Source: Paracoccus sphaerophysae (GTDB taxonomy: Bacteria > Pseudomonadota > Alphaproteobacteria > Rhodobacterales > Rhodobacteraceae). Taken from it: DNA of 56,669 nt. Every line of letters begins with the position of its first letter. Positions within the stretch are counted from its first letter, which is position 1. Position numbers and translations under genes: made by a program. Location: positions 1 through 56,669 of the forward strand of contig NZ_JRKS01000016.1 of NCBI RefSeq assembly GCF_000763805.1. The letters run 5' to 3'. A model generated the notes under the pieces. The model saw only the letters and a list, made by a program, of their open reading frames with translations. It ran no database searches and was not told the origin of the DNA. Below, one piece after another: positions 16,323 through 26,827 of the stretch.

Positions 16323-16868
16323 TCAGGCCATCTTGCGCAGATAGGTCCAGGTCGGGACCCGCGCATTGCGCGCGACCGACCAGCTTTCCGCGTCGCCCAG
16401 ATAGGAAAAACCGGAATTTGTCAGCACCTTGGCCGAGCCGGGGTTGTCCTGGAACGCCTCGGCGAACAGGGTGCGCGAGCCGTGCGGGTTGGCCGCGACC
16501 AGCGCCTGCACCGCCTCGGTGGCGAGGCCGGTGTTCCAGAAGCCCGAGCCGATCCAGAACCCCAGTTCCGACTGTTCGGGTTCGACCCGGGTCAGCGACA
16601 CGACACCCAGCAGTTCGCCCAGGCCCGACCCGGTCGCGTCGATCGCCCACACATCCTCGTGCCGGCCCGCGGCGATGGCGCGCGCGACATATTGTTCGGC
16701 GGCACCGGGGGGCAGGGGGTGGGGGATGGCGCGGGTGCCCTCGGCCACGCGGCGGTCCGAGGTGTAATGCTGGATCAGCCCGGCATCCGAGTTCCGCAGC
16801 GGGCGCAGCAGGAAACGATCGGTCCGGATCTCGGGCTGGCTGCTCAGCGTCAAAGTGGTGTCGTCCAT
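16323..16868 (-). CDS. GNAT acetyltransferase, RimJ/RimL-like
   Basis: 181 residues. IRTDRFLLRPLRNSDA at the start and LGFWIGSGFWNTGLATEA, the acetyl-CoA loop, identify the RimJ/RimL-type N-acetyltransferases, which modify protein N termini or small amines. The start ATG at 16868 is chosen over one at 16925 because GAAGG lies about 8 bases upstream and the conserved part begins soon after. The substrate is unknown. The preceding gene on the same strand is rpmA, 121 bases away with a terminator between. Confidence 0.85.
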   Translation of the reverse strand: MDDTTLTLSSQPEIRTDRFLLRPLRNSDAGLIQHYTSDRRVAEGTRAIPHPLPPGAAEQYVARAIAAGRHEDVWAIDATGSGLGELLGVVSLTRVEPEQSELGFWIGSGFWNTGLATEAVQALVAANPHGSRTLFAEAFQDNPGSAKVLTNSGFSYLGDAESWSVARNARVPTWTYLRKMA

Positions 16869-16936
16869 TGCGATGCCTTCGGAAAACGTGTGCTGCCGGA
16901 CCGGCCGGCAACAGGGATGACGCATGCCGAACGGGG

Positions 16937-16965
16937 AAGGGGGACCGGCCCTGCCGATCCCCCTT
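16937..16965 (-). terminator. Terminator-like hairpin behind rpmA
   Basis: On the minus strand AAGGGGGA (16965-16958) pairs with TCCCCCTT (16944-16937) with a 13-base loop that can pair further. It lies 25 bases past the rpmA stop and probably ends the rplU-rpmA transcript. There is no clear T run. Confidence 0.6.
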
Positions 16966-16989
16966 GCAGCTCTTTCGCTGTCGATCGGC

Positions 16990-17259
16990 TTATTCGGCCG
17001 CGCCGGCGGCGGGCTGGACCGAGATGTAGGTTCGGCCTTTCAGCCCCTTGCGGAACGTCACCGTGCCTTCGGTCAGGGCGAACAGGGTGTGGTCGCGGCC
17101 CATGCCGACATTGCTGCCCGGCCACCACTGGGTGCCGCGCTGGCGGACGATGATGTTGCCGGGAATGACCGACTGGCCGCCGAACAGCTTGACGCCAAGG
17201 CGCCGGCCGGCGGAATCGCGGCCGTTACGGGACGAGCCGCCTGCTTTCTTGTGTGCCAT
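16990..17259 (-). CDS. rpmA: 50S ribosomal protein bL27
   Basis: 89 residues, full length. bL27 reaches into the peptidyl transferase centre with its N-terminal tail. [20 protein letters not shown] at the start is invariant in the family, and [20 protein letters not shown] follows. It lies 3 bases behind rplU, the classical two-gene operon, and is followed by a hairpin at 16937-16965. Confidence 0.98.
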   Translation of the reverse strand: MAHKKAGGSSRNGRDSAGRRLGVKLFGGQSVIPGNIIVRQRGTQWWPGSNVGMGRDHTLFALTEGTVTFRKGLKGRTYISVQPAAGAAE

Positions 17260-17262
17260 GGC

Positions 17263-17997
17263 TCAGGCCTCCTTTTCCGCGGCGAGCTTTTTCGCCTGCT
17301 GTTTCCACTTTTCGCTCTGGATGCGGCCGCCCAGCGACAGCTTGTCGTCCATATAGGCGATCTCGCGGCCGTTCCACGAAGCGATCTGGTCGATGTGATA
17401 AACGCCGTTTTCGTTGAGCAGCGATTCTGTCGTAGCGTCAATACCACTGATCAGCTTGAGATCGTCGGCCCGGCCGTCACGGGCCGACTGCATCAGGTTC
17501 TTGGGCTGGACGGGCGACGGCGCGGCCTTGTCGTCGGCTTCAGCCGATTTTTCCGCAGCCTCGCCGGACTGGACGCGGCGCGCCATCTCGGCTTGGTCGG
17601 TCTTGTTCATCGCATAGCGATCATCGCCCTTGACGCGCGGGCCATTGCCCGAGCGCGCGCCAACGGCTGCCTTGACATCCGACCGGTCGGCGCCCGATTC
17701 CAGCAGGTCGGTGACGCGCAGCAGGGTCAGCTGCTGGCGGTGGCCGCGGGTCCGCTGCGACGAGTGCTTGCGGCGGCGCTTGTGGTAGGTGACGACCTTG
17801 TCGGCCTTGATGGTGTCGATGACCTCGGCCACGACGCCGGCGCCGGTGACCAGCGGCGAACCGATGGTGGACCCGATCATCAGGATGTCGTTGAACTGCA
17901 CCTTGTCGCCGGCTTCGGCGGCCAGCTTCTCGACGCGCAGCACGTCGCCGGACTGAACCCGGTACTGCTTGCCGCCCGTCTTGAGGACTGCGAACAT
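17263..17997 (-). CDS. rplU: 50S ribosomal protein bL21 with long C-terminal extension
   Basis: 244 residues, compared with about 103 in most bacteria. The first 100 are normal bL21 ([20 protein letters not shown] to [20 protein letters not shown]). A lysine and alanine-rich linker and a C-terminal domain follow, with [29 protein letters not shown] and [16 protein letters not shown], which resemble a helix-hairpin-helix fold. This extension is known in alphaproteobacterial bL21 and its role is unclear. The ATG at 17997 begins the conserved protein; the longer open frame upstream is not part of it. First gene of the rplU-rpmA operon. Confidence 0.95.
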   Translation of the reverse strand: MFAVLKTGGKQYRVQSGDVLRVEKLAAEAGDKVQFNDILMIGSTIGSPLVTGAGVVAEVIDTIKADKVVTYHKRRRKHSSQRTRGHRQQLTLLRVTDLLESGADRSDVKAAVGARSGNGPRVKGDDRYAMNKTDQAEMARRVQSGEAAEKSAEADDKAAPSPVQPKNLMQSARDGRADDLKLISGIDATTESLLNENGVYHIDQIASWNGREIAYMDDKLSLGGRIQSEKWKQQAKKLAAEKEA

Positions 17998-18147
17998 CGT
18001 ATCGTCTTTCTTCCTTGCCGCGCCCTGTGGCCCCGGTTTTCCCGGCGTTCGGCGGGGTCTCCCCCTTGCCTCGGACAGCGCACCCCTGGACGGGTGATCG
18101 TTGAAAATGAATGTCCGGCCCAAGGCAGGTGCCCGGCCGGTCGCGGG

Positions 18148-18176
18148 TATATGAAGGATTCGGCGGCTCAAGTCAA
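18148..18176 (-). promoter_or_regulatory. Likely rplU-rpmA promoter
   Basis: On the minus strand TTGACT (18176-18171) and CATATA (18153-18148) are spaced by 17 bases, about 150 bases before the rplU start. The implied leader of about 140 bases holds no recognisable riboswitch. The -35 box lies in the first unit of a 15-base tandem repeat. Confidence 0.65.
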
Positions 18177-18214
18177 TGAGGGCCAAGTCGATGAAGCCCG
18201 AGTCAATAAGGCGT
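18170..18214. repeat. Three 15-base tandem repeats at the rplU promoter
   Basis: AAGTCAATGAGGGCC (18170-18184), AAGTCGATGAAGCCC (18185-18199) and GAGTCAATAAGGCGT (18200-18214) are imperfect copies with an exact 15-base period. On the minus strand each carries a TTGAC or CGACT core like a -35 box, only the first being placed correctly for the -10 box. Confidence 0.7.
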
Positions 18215-18217
18215 GCT

Positions 18218-18248
18218 GCCGACCCCGGCAAGTCCGGCCGGGGTCGGC
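18218..18248 (-). terminator. Strong hairpin behind the ZinT-like gene
   Basis: GCCGACCCCGGC (18218-18229) and GCCGGGGTCGGC (18237-18248) form a perfect 12-pair stem with a seven-base loop. It starts 20 bases past the stop of the minus-strand ZinT-like gene and precedes the rplU promoter. No T run follows on the minus strand. Confidence 0.6.
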
Positions 18249-18268
18249 TGTGGCGGGACCGAGGCGGC

Positions 18269-18949
18269 CTAGTGGGCCAGCATCTCGGCCAGCACCGCGG
18301 CCGCGTCCATCCGCCAGGGGTAGTAGGTCGGCCACTTGGTCGGTTCGGCCAGCACGGCGGCGCGGTCGTCGCCCCAGTAGAGATGGCTCCAGTAGAGATG
18401 ATAGTGATCGGCCTTTTCCGGCGCGATCTTGTGATCGCCGAACCGGATATCGCCCGGCGCCGCCGCATCGCCGTCGACCTTGCGGAAGCTGTAGCGCACG
18501 CCGCGATTGCCCTTGTCAAAGGTCAGCACCTCGTGCCCGCCATCGGCATACTGGCCCGTGACCGCCCCCGTGGCGCGGTGGAACGTCACCTTGTCGCCGT
18601 CGATCTCGATGCGGTCCACGTCGGTTTCGTAGCCGGTTTCGTAATAGGCGCGGTATTCGGCATGGGTCTTGTCACCCTTTTCCGCCTTGGCCTTCGTCCC
18701 CGGGTCGAGCGTGCCGGCCATCAGATGCGGATAGACCGACTGCCGGTCGCCCTGCCAGTCGGACAGCGGACGCGCCTGGACCTGGGCGTCGTCGAAATAG
18801 CCCTGTGCGACGGTCTTGCCGTCGGTCAGGGCTGCGGCGTGGTCGTGGCTGTGGTCGTGGGCATGGTCGTGGCTGTGTTCGGCGGCCTGCGCCGAAGCGG
18901 AGGTCTCGGCGGGACGGGCGGCGTGCCCTGCAGCGGGGGCCGAGGCCAT
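18269..18949 (-). CDS. ZinT-like metal-binding protein
   Basis: 226 residues. After a His/Asp-rich stretch (EHSHDHAHDHSHDHAA, residues 24-39) the protein matches the ZinT/AdcA lipocalin domain: LSDWQGDRQSVYPHLMAG, TDVDRIEIDGDKVTF and HYHLYWSHLYWGDD. ZinT is a periplasmic zinc-binding protein that helps zinc uptake during starvation. An unusual feature is the missing signal peptide: the in-frame ATG at 18949 starts right at the mature-like part, and a stop lies just upstream. A frameshift or a misread start is possible. It lies 64 bases behind uup, and the hairpin at 18218-18248 follows it. Confidence 0.85.
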   Translation of the reverse strand: MASAPAAGHAARPAETSASAQAAEHSHDHAHDHSHDHAAALTDGKTVAQGYFDDAQVQARPLSDWQGDRQSVYPHLMAGTLDPGTKAKAEKGDKTHAEYRAYYETGYETDVDRIEIDGDKVTFHRATGAVTGQYADGGHEVLTFDKGNRGVRYSFRKVDGDAAAPGDIRFGDHKIAPEKADHYHLYWSHLYWGDDRAAVLAEPTKWPTYYPWRMDAAAVLAEMLAH

Positions 18950-19013
18950 CAGCGCGGTATATCATCATTTTGGCGCGCAACCCCGGATCGTCGGTCCCCG
19001 CTTGTCCGGTTGA

Positions 19014-20831
19014 TTACCCCTCGGCCCGCTCGGCCAGGTCCAGCCATTCCTCCTCGGCCGCGGCCAGCGCCTGCTGGCGTTCGGCCAGACCCTCGGACGC
19101 CTTGGCGAACTTGGCGGGCGCGGTCTGGAACAGGTCGGGGTTCGAAAGGAACTCGGTCAGCTTGCCGATCTCGGCCTCGAGCCGTTCGATCACGGCGGGC
19201 AGGGACTCGAGCCGGTGCCGCTCGGTGAAGCTGAGGCCAACCCGTGCCGGTTCCGCCGGCGCCGGCGCCCCGTCCCACGGCCCCCCCGGCCGGGGCGCGG
19301 CAGGGGCCGGCTCGGGGGCATCCTCGCCGCGCTGCGCCTGATAGTCGCTCCACCCGCCGGCATAGATCACCGCGCGACCGTCCCCCTCCATCGCCACGGT
19401 GGTATCGGCCACCCGGTCGATGAAGTCGCGGTCGTGGCTGACCAGCAGCACCGTGCCATCATAATCGCCCAGCACGTCCTGCAGCAGGTCCAGCGTCTCG
19501 ATGTCCAGGTCGTTGGTCGGTTCGTCCAGCACCAGCAGGTTCGAGGGCTGGGCCATGATCCGCGCCAGCAGCAGCCGCGCCTTTTCGCCGCCCGACAGGC
19601 TGCCGACCGGGGCGCGGGCCTGCGCGTCGTCGAACAGGAAGTCCTTGAGATAGGCCACGACATGCCGCGGCTGGCCGCGCACCATGACCTGGTCCGACCG
19701 CCCCGAGACCCGCATCTGCGGATCGTTGGTCAGCGAATCCCACAGCGAGGCGGTCTCGTCCAGCGCCGCGCGGGCCTGGTCGAAGACCGCGATGTCCAGG
19801 TTGGTGCCGTGCGTCACCGAGCCGCTGTCGGGGGCGATCTCGCCGGTCAGCATCTTGATGAGCGTCGTCTTGCCGGCCCCGTTCGGGCCGACGAAGGCGA
19901 CCCGGTCGCCGCGCATCACCCGCAGGTCGAAGGGGCGCAGGATCACCCGGTCCCCGAAGGACTTGGCGATGCCCCTGGCGTCGATCACCCGCCGCCCCGA
20001 CTGGGTGGCGCTGTCCAGCGCCAGCGCCGCGGTGCCCTGGCGGCGGATCTGGCCGGCGCGTTCGGCGCGCAGCGCGGCCAGGGCGCGGACCCGGCCCTGG
20101 TTGCGCTTGCGCCGGGCGCTGATGCCTTCCACCGCCCAGCGGGCCTCGGCCTTGATCTTGCGGTCGAGCTTGTGGCGGGCCTCGTCCTCGGCCGCCCAGA
20201 CGGTCTCGCGCCAGTCCTCGAAGGCGTCGAAGCCCTTGTCCTGGCGGCGCATCTCGCCGCGGTCGATCCACAGCGTCGCGCGGGTCAGCCGGCGCAGGAA
20301 GGCGCGGTCGTGCGAGATCAGCACGAAGGCCGCGCGGCTTTCCGACAGGGTGCTTTCCAGCCAGCCGATCGCCTGAATGTCCAGGTGGTTGGTCGGCTCG
20401 TCCAGCAGCATCAGGTCGGGCGCCTCGGCCAGCAGCCGCGCCAGCGCCGCCCGGCGGCGTTCCCCGCCCGAAGCGGTGGCGACAGGCCGGGCCGGGTCGA
20501 ACTTGAGCCCCTCGGCCGCGGCGGCGACGCGCCACGCCTCGGCCTCGCCCACCCCGGCGGCCGCGAAATCGCCCAGCGTGGCGAAGGCCGACAGGTCCGG
20601 GTCCTGCTCCATGTAGCCGACACGAGTGCCGGCGGGCACGATCACCTCGCCGCGGTCGGGTTCGACGAGGCCCGCCATGACCTTCATCAGCGTGGATTTG
20701 CCGGACCCGTTGCGGCCGACCAGCGCCACGCGGTCGCCCTCCTGCACGGTCAGGGACAGGTCATCGAAGACCGGGTTGCCGCCGAAGGTCAGCGAGATGC
20801 CGGAGAGTTGCAGAAGGGGTGCGCGCGCCAT
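19014..20831 (-). CDS. uup: ABC-F ATPase Uup
   Basis: 605 residues with two ABC domains and no membrane part. Walker A motifs are GRNGSGKST (about residue 39) and GPNGAGKTT (about 319); signature motifs are TASGGERRR and LSGGEKARL; Walker B motifs are LMLLDEPTNHLD and LLVLDEPTNDLD. The C-terminal helical coiled domain FTERHRLESLPAVIERLEAE is typical of Uup, an ABC-F factor linked to ribosome function and to genome stability (precise excision of transposons in E. coli). It is single, with the ZinT-like gene behind it. Confidence 0.92.
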   Translation of the reverse strand: MARAPLLQLSGISLTFGGNPVFDDLSLTVQEGDRVALVGRNGSGKSTLMKVMAGLVEPDRGEVIVPAGTRVGYMEQDPDLSAFATLGDFAAAGVGEAEAWRVAAAAEGLKFDPARPVATASGGERRRAALARLLAEAPDLMLLDEPTNHLDIQAIGWLESTLSESRAAFVLISHDRAFLRRLTRATLWIDRGEMRRQDKGFDAFEDWRETVWAAEDEARHKLDRKIKAEARWAVEGISARRKRNQGRVRALAALRAERAGQIRRQGTAALALDSATQSGRRVIDARGIAKSFGDRVILRPFDLRVMRGDRVAFVGPNGAGKTTLIKMLTGEIAPDSGSVTHGTNLDIAVFDQARAALDETASLWDSLTNDPQMRVSGRSDQVMVRGQPRHVVAYLKDFLFDDAQARAPVGSLSGGEKARLLLARIMAQPSNLLVLDEPTNDLDIETLDLLQDVLGDYDGTVLLVSHDRDFIDRVADTTVAMEGDGRAVIYAGGWSDYQAQRGEDAPEPAPAAPRPGGPWDGAPAPAEPARVGLSFTERHRLESLPAVIERLEAEIGKLTEFLSNPDLFQTAPAKFAKASEGLAERQQALAAAEEEWLDLAERAEG

Positions 20832-21025
20832 GATGCGGGGCGGTTACCGCGCCCGCCGCGGGGCGTCAACGAAGCGGGTGATGCGCCGGGTCCGCCGCTG
20901 GCAGGTCATCGGCGCCGCTGCCCCGGGGCGTCGCGGAAATGTGTCCGATAAAAGAGCTCAGGTATTGACGGCCCCCACGTCTTTGCGCATCCCTGCGCCC
21001 AGTCACCTGACGGAAGGAACCTGCA

Positions 21026-22027
21026 ATGACCCGACTGCTGCTTGCCGCCCTGATCGGCTCGACCGCGATCCCGGCGCTGGCCGAGGAAGTGAACATCTAC
21101 TCGCACCGCCAGCCCGAGCTGATCCAGCCGCTGCTGGACGCCTTCACGGCCGAGACCGGCATCCCGGTCAACGTGGCCTTCGTGGACAAGGGCATGGTCG
21201 AGAAGCTCAAGGCCGAGGGCGACCGCTCGCCCGCAGACCTGATCCTGACCGTGGACGTGGCGCGGCTGGGCGAGGTCAAGGATGCCGGCATCACCCAGCC
21301 GGTCGAGGACGCGGCGCTGGACGCGGCGATCCCGGAAAACCTGCGCGACAAGGACCACCAGTGGTACGGGCTGACCACCCGCGCCCGCATCGTCTATGCC
21401 AGCAAGGAGCGCGTGCAGGACGGCGAGGTGACGACCTACGAGGATCTCGCCGATCCGAAATGGAAGGGCCGCATCTGCACCCGGCCGTTCACCGACGACT
21501 ATAACGTCGCGCTGGTCGCAGCCTTCCTCGCCCATCACGGCGAGGCGGACACGGTGAAATGGCTGGAAGGGATCAAGGCCAACCTGGCGAAAAAGCCCGA
21601 GGGCAGCGACCGGGCGCAGGTCAAGTCGATCTGGGCCAAGGAATGCGACATCTCGCTGGGCAACACCTATTACATGGGCAAGATGCTCGAGGATGCGGAA
21701 CAGAAGCCCTGGGCGGAATCGGTCCGCATCGTGTTCCCGAAATTCGAGGGTGGCGGGACGCATGTGAACGTCTCGGGCGTGGCGATGACCAAGTCGGCGC
21801 CGAACAAGGACGCGGCGCTGAAGCTGATGGAGTTCCTGGCCAGCGACACCGCTCAGAAGATCTATGCCGAGACCAACCATGAATTCCCGATCAAGGCCGG
21901 GGTCGAGCGGTCCGAACTGGTCAAGGGCTGGGGCGAGTTCACCCCCGACAGCGTGGACCTGACCGAGATCAGCCGCCTGCGCCCCGACGCGCTGAAGCTG
22001 ATCCAGCAGGTCGACGTGGACGGCTGA
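21026..22027 (+). CDS. Fe(III) ABC transporter substrate-binding protein
   Basis: 333 residues. The signal peptide MTRLLLAALIGSTAIPALA is cleaved at about residue 19, and the mature protein begins EEVNIYSHRQPELIQPLLDA. It matches the FutA/FbpA-type iron-binding proteins. Iron would be bound by tyrosines, including those in LGNTYYMGKM near residue 215. It would capture iron in the periplasm and hand it to a permease and ATPase that are not in this window. A TTGACG lies at 20965-20970 upstream, but no good -10 box or iron-regulator site is seen. Confidence 0.9.
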   Translation: MTRLLLAALIGSTAIPALAEEVNIYSHRQPELIQPLLDAFTAETGIPVNVAFVDKGMVEKLKAEGDRSPADLILTVDVARLGEVKDAGITQPVEDAALDAAIPENLRDKDHQWYGLTTRARIVYASKERVQDGEVTTYEDLADPKWKGRICTRPFTDDYNVALVAAFLAHHGEADTVKWLEGIKANLAKKPEGSDRAQVKSIWAKECDISLGNTYYMGKMLEDAEQKPWAESVRIVFPKFEGGGTHVNVSGVAMTKSAPNKDAALKLMEFLASDTAQKIYAETNHEFPIKAGVERSELVKGWGEFTPDSVDLTEISRLRPDALKLIQQVDVDG

Positions 22028-24379
<2,352 letters not shown>

Positions 24380-24389
24380 GGGGGCAGGC

Positions 24390-26501
24390 GTGACCGACGA
24401 TCCCCCGCGGCCGGCGCCCAAGGGGCGGCCGCCGATCCTGTTTCCGCTGTTCGCCGGTGTCGACACGCTGCCCGGCATCGGCCCCAAGGCCGCCGAGGCG
24501 CTGGCGACGCTGGCCATCACCCGGCCCCGCGACCTGCTGTTCCACCTGCCCTCGGCCGGCATCCCCCGGCGCAGCGTCGCCCGGCTGGCCGACCTGCGGC
24601 CGCCGGAAATCGCCACCGTGACGGTGCGGGTCCAGCGCCACGCCCCGCCCTCGGCGCGCGGGCGGCCGTGGCGGGTGGTCTGCACCGACGGCACCAACGA
24701 CCTGACGCTGGTCTTCTTTCACGCCCGGCAGGCCTGGGTCGAAAGCCAGCTGCCGCTGGGCGAAACCCGGGTCGTGTCAGGCAAGGTCGAGCTGTTCGAC
24801 GGGCTCGCGCAGATGGTCCATCCCGACCACGTGCTGCGCCCCTCGGACCCGCCTCCCGCGGCGTTCGAGCCGGTCTGGCCGCTGGCCGGAGGGCTGACCC
24901 AGCGCAACCTCGCCAAGGCGGTGGCCGCGGCGCTGGACCGCGTCCCGCCGCTGCCGGAATGGATCGAGCCGTCCCTGAAGGCGCGCGAGGGCTGGCCCGA
25001 CTGGCAGGCGGCGCTGGCGCAGGCCCACGCGCCCGCGCGGATGGAGGACCTGTCGGCCGCCGCCCCGGCGCGCGCGCGGCTGGCCTATGACGAGCTGCTC
25101 GCGCATCAGATGACGCTGGCGCTGGTCCGCCGCGACCGCCGCCGGGTGGCGGGCCGCGTCACCCGCGGCGACGGCCGGCTGGTGGACCGGGTGCTGGCCG
25201 CGCTGCCCTGGCCGCCGACCGGGGCGCAGACCCGCGCGGTGGCCGAGATCGCCGCCGACATGGCCAGCCCGCATCGCATGAACCGGCTGTTGCAGGGCGA
25301 TGTCGGGTCCGGCAAGACTCTGGTCGCGCTGCTGGCGCTGCTCAGCGCGGTCGAGGCCGGCGGGCAGGGGGTGCTGATGGCGCCGACCGAGATCCTCGCC
25401 CGCCAGCATCTTGCCGCGCTGCTGCCGCTGGCTGAGGCCGCGGGGGTGCGCATCGCGCTGCTGACCGGCCGCGACAAGGGCGAGGGGCGGGGGCAGGTGC
25501 TGGCCGATCTGGCCGCGGGGCTGGTCCATATCCTCGTCGGCACCCATGCGGTGTTCCAGCCCGGCGTGGTCTTCGACGACCTGCGGCTGGCTGTGATCGA
25601 CGAACAGCACCGCTTTGGCGTGGCGCAGCGGCTGGAACTGGGCGCAAAGGGCCAGCGCCCCGACATGCTGGTGATGACCGCGACACCGATCCCGCGCAGC
25701 CTCGCGCTGGCACAATATGGCGACATGGACCTGTCGGTGCTGGACGAAAAGCCGCCCGGCCGGCTGCCGATCGTGACCACCGCGGTGCCCGACACGCGGC
25801 TCGAGGCGGTGGTGGCGCGGCTGGCCGAGGCGATGGCGCGCGGCGTCCGTGCCTATTGGGTCTGCCCGCTGGTCGAGGAAAGCGAATCGGTGGACCTGAT
25901 CGCGGCCGAGGATCGGTTCCGGATGCTGCGCGCCCGCTTCGGCGACACGGTGCGCCTGGTCCACGGCCAGATGCCGCCCGAATCGCGCGATGCCGCGATG
26001 GCCGATTTTGCCGCCGGCCGCGCGCAGCTGCTGGTCGCCACGACCGTCATCGAGGTGGGCGTGAACGTCCCCGAGGCGACGATCATGGTCATCGAGCGTG
26101 CCGAATCGTTCGGATTGGCGCAGTTGCACCAGCTGCGCGGGCGGGTCGGGCGGGGGACCGGCGCCTCGAGTTGCCTGCTGCTGTATCACGAGCCGCTGAG
26201 CGAATCGGGCCGCCGCCGCCTGCAGATCCTGCGCGAGACCGAGGACGGGTTCCGCATCGCCGAGGAGGACCTGGCGATGCGCGGCGCCGGCGACGTGATC
26301 GGCACCGCCCAGTCCGGCCTGCCGCGGTTCCGCATCGCCGATCTGGAACGCCAGGCCGAGCTGCTGGCGCTGGCCCGGCAGGACGCGCGGCTGCTGCTGG
26401 ACCAGGACCCCGAGCTGACCGGGCCGCGGGGCCAAGCCGTGCGCACCCTGCTGTGGCTGATGGAACAGGATCGCGCGATCGGGCTCATGTCCGCCGGCTG
26501 A
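24390..26501 (+). CDS. recG: ATP-dependent DNA helicase RecG
   Basis: 703 residues. RecG remodels stalled forks and Holliday-like structures. The N-terminal wedge domain begins PGIGPKAAEALATL; the helicase core has Walker A LLQGDVGSGKTLVALL, DEQH-box VIDEQHRFGVAQR, TATPIPRSLA and VGVNVPEATIM. It starts with GTG at 24390, 10 bases behind ligA. A LexA box begins 6 bases beyond its stop. Confidence 0.97.
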   Translation: MTDDPPRPAPKGRPPILFPLFAGVDTLPGIGPKAAEALATLAITRPRDLLFHLPSAGIPRRSVARLADLRPPEIATVTVRVQRHAPPSARGRPWRVVCTDGTNDLTLVFFHARQAWVESQLPLGETRVVSGKVELFDGLAQMVHPDHVLRPSDPPPAAFEPVWPLAGGLTQRNLAKAVAAALDRVPPLPEWIEPSLKAREGWPDWQAALAQAHAPARMEDLSAAAPARARLAYDELLAHQMTLALVRRDRRRVAGRVTRGDGRLVDRVLAALPWPPTGAQTRAVAEIAADMASPHRMNRLLQGDVGSGKTLVALLALLSAVEAGGQGVLMAPTEILARQHLAALLPLAEAAGVRIALLTGRDKGEGRGQVLADLAAGLVHILVGTHAVFQPGVVFDDLRLAVIDEQHRFGVAQRLELGAKGQRPDMLVMTATPIPRSLALAQYGDMDLSVLDEKPPGRLPIVTTAVPDTRLEAVVARLAEAMARGVRAYWVCPLVEESESVDLIAAEDRFRMLRARFGDTVRLVHGQMPPESRDAAMADFAAGRAQLLVATTVIEVGVNVPEATIMVIERAESFGLAQLHQLRGRVGRGTGASSCLLLYHEPLSESGRRRLQILRETEDGFRIAEEDLAMRGAGDVIGTAQSGLPRFRIADLERQAELLALARQDARLLLDQDPELTGPRGQAVRTLLWLMEQDRAIGLMSAG

Positions 26502-26507
26502 TTAAAA

Positions 26508-26522
26508 GTTCTTAAAATGTTC
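26508..26522. promoter_or_regulatory. LexA (SOS) box
   Basis: GTTC (26508-26511), seven bases TTAAAAT, GTTC (26519-26522): an exact match to the alphaproteobacterial LexA box GTTC-N7-GTTC. It overlaps TGTTCT (26518-26523), a possible -35 box spaced 17 bases from TATGGG (26541-26546). The only gene downstream before a terminator is the 37-residue peptide starting at 26580. Confidence 0.85.
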
Positions 26523-26579
26523 TTTACAAACCCGGACTGGTATGGGAACAAAACAGCAACCCAGAACGGAGTTGCCGCG

Positions 26580-26693
26580 ATGAACCGCTCGCTTTCCATC
26601 ACTCAGGATACGCTGTCCGACACCGTTGGGCTGGCCGCGATCATCGTCGCGACCGTCGCCATGCTGTGGCTGCCGGCGCTGATCGCCGGCTGA
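26580..26693 (+). CDS. 37-residue membrane peptide, probably SOS-induced
   Basis: 37 residues, far below the usual gene-calling limit. MNRSLSITQDTLSDTVG is a short polar N terminus, followed by one membrane helix through about residue 35 (IIVATVAMLWLPALIAG). GGAG (26568-26571) lies 8 bases upstream. A perfect LexA box lies 57 bases before the start codon, and a strong terminator ends the transcript (26799-26827), so the peptide seems to be the sole product of an SOS transcript. This resembles Caulobacter SidA, a 29-residue SOS-induced inner-membrane division inhibitor. Similarity in sequence to SidA is not evident; the analogy rests on size, membrane helix and regulation. Confidence 0.75.
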   Translation: MNRSLSITQDTLSDTVGLAAIIVATVAMLWLPALIAG

Positions 26694-26798
26694 CTGCAAG
26701 CTGCCGTCAGCTTCGTCCCGTTTCCTCTGCCCCGCGTAGCCTGTGCGATCACTGTCCGATCGCCGCCGCCGTCCCCCGGCTCTGGTCAACGCGCAACT

Positions 26799-26827
26799 GG
26801 CCGGCCCTGGCAGGGGCCGGCCTTTTT
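26799..26827 (+). terminator. Rho-independent terminator of the SOS peptide transcript
   Basis: GGCCGGCCC (26799-26807) and GGGCCGGCC (26814-26822) pair perfectly with a six-base loop, followed by TTTTT at 26823-26827. The last T is the first base of the minus-strand Fe-S scaffold stop codon, so the transcript ends exactly where the next gene begins. Confidence 0.9.
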
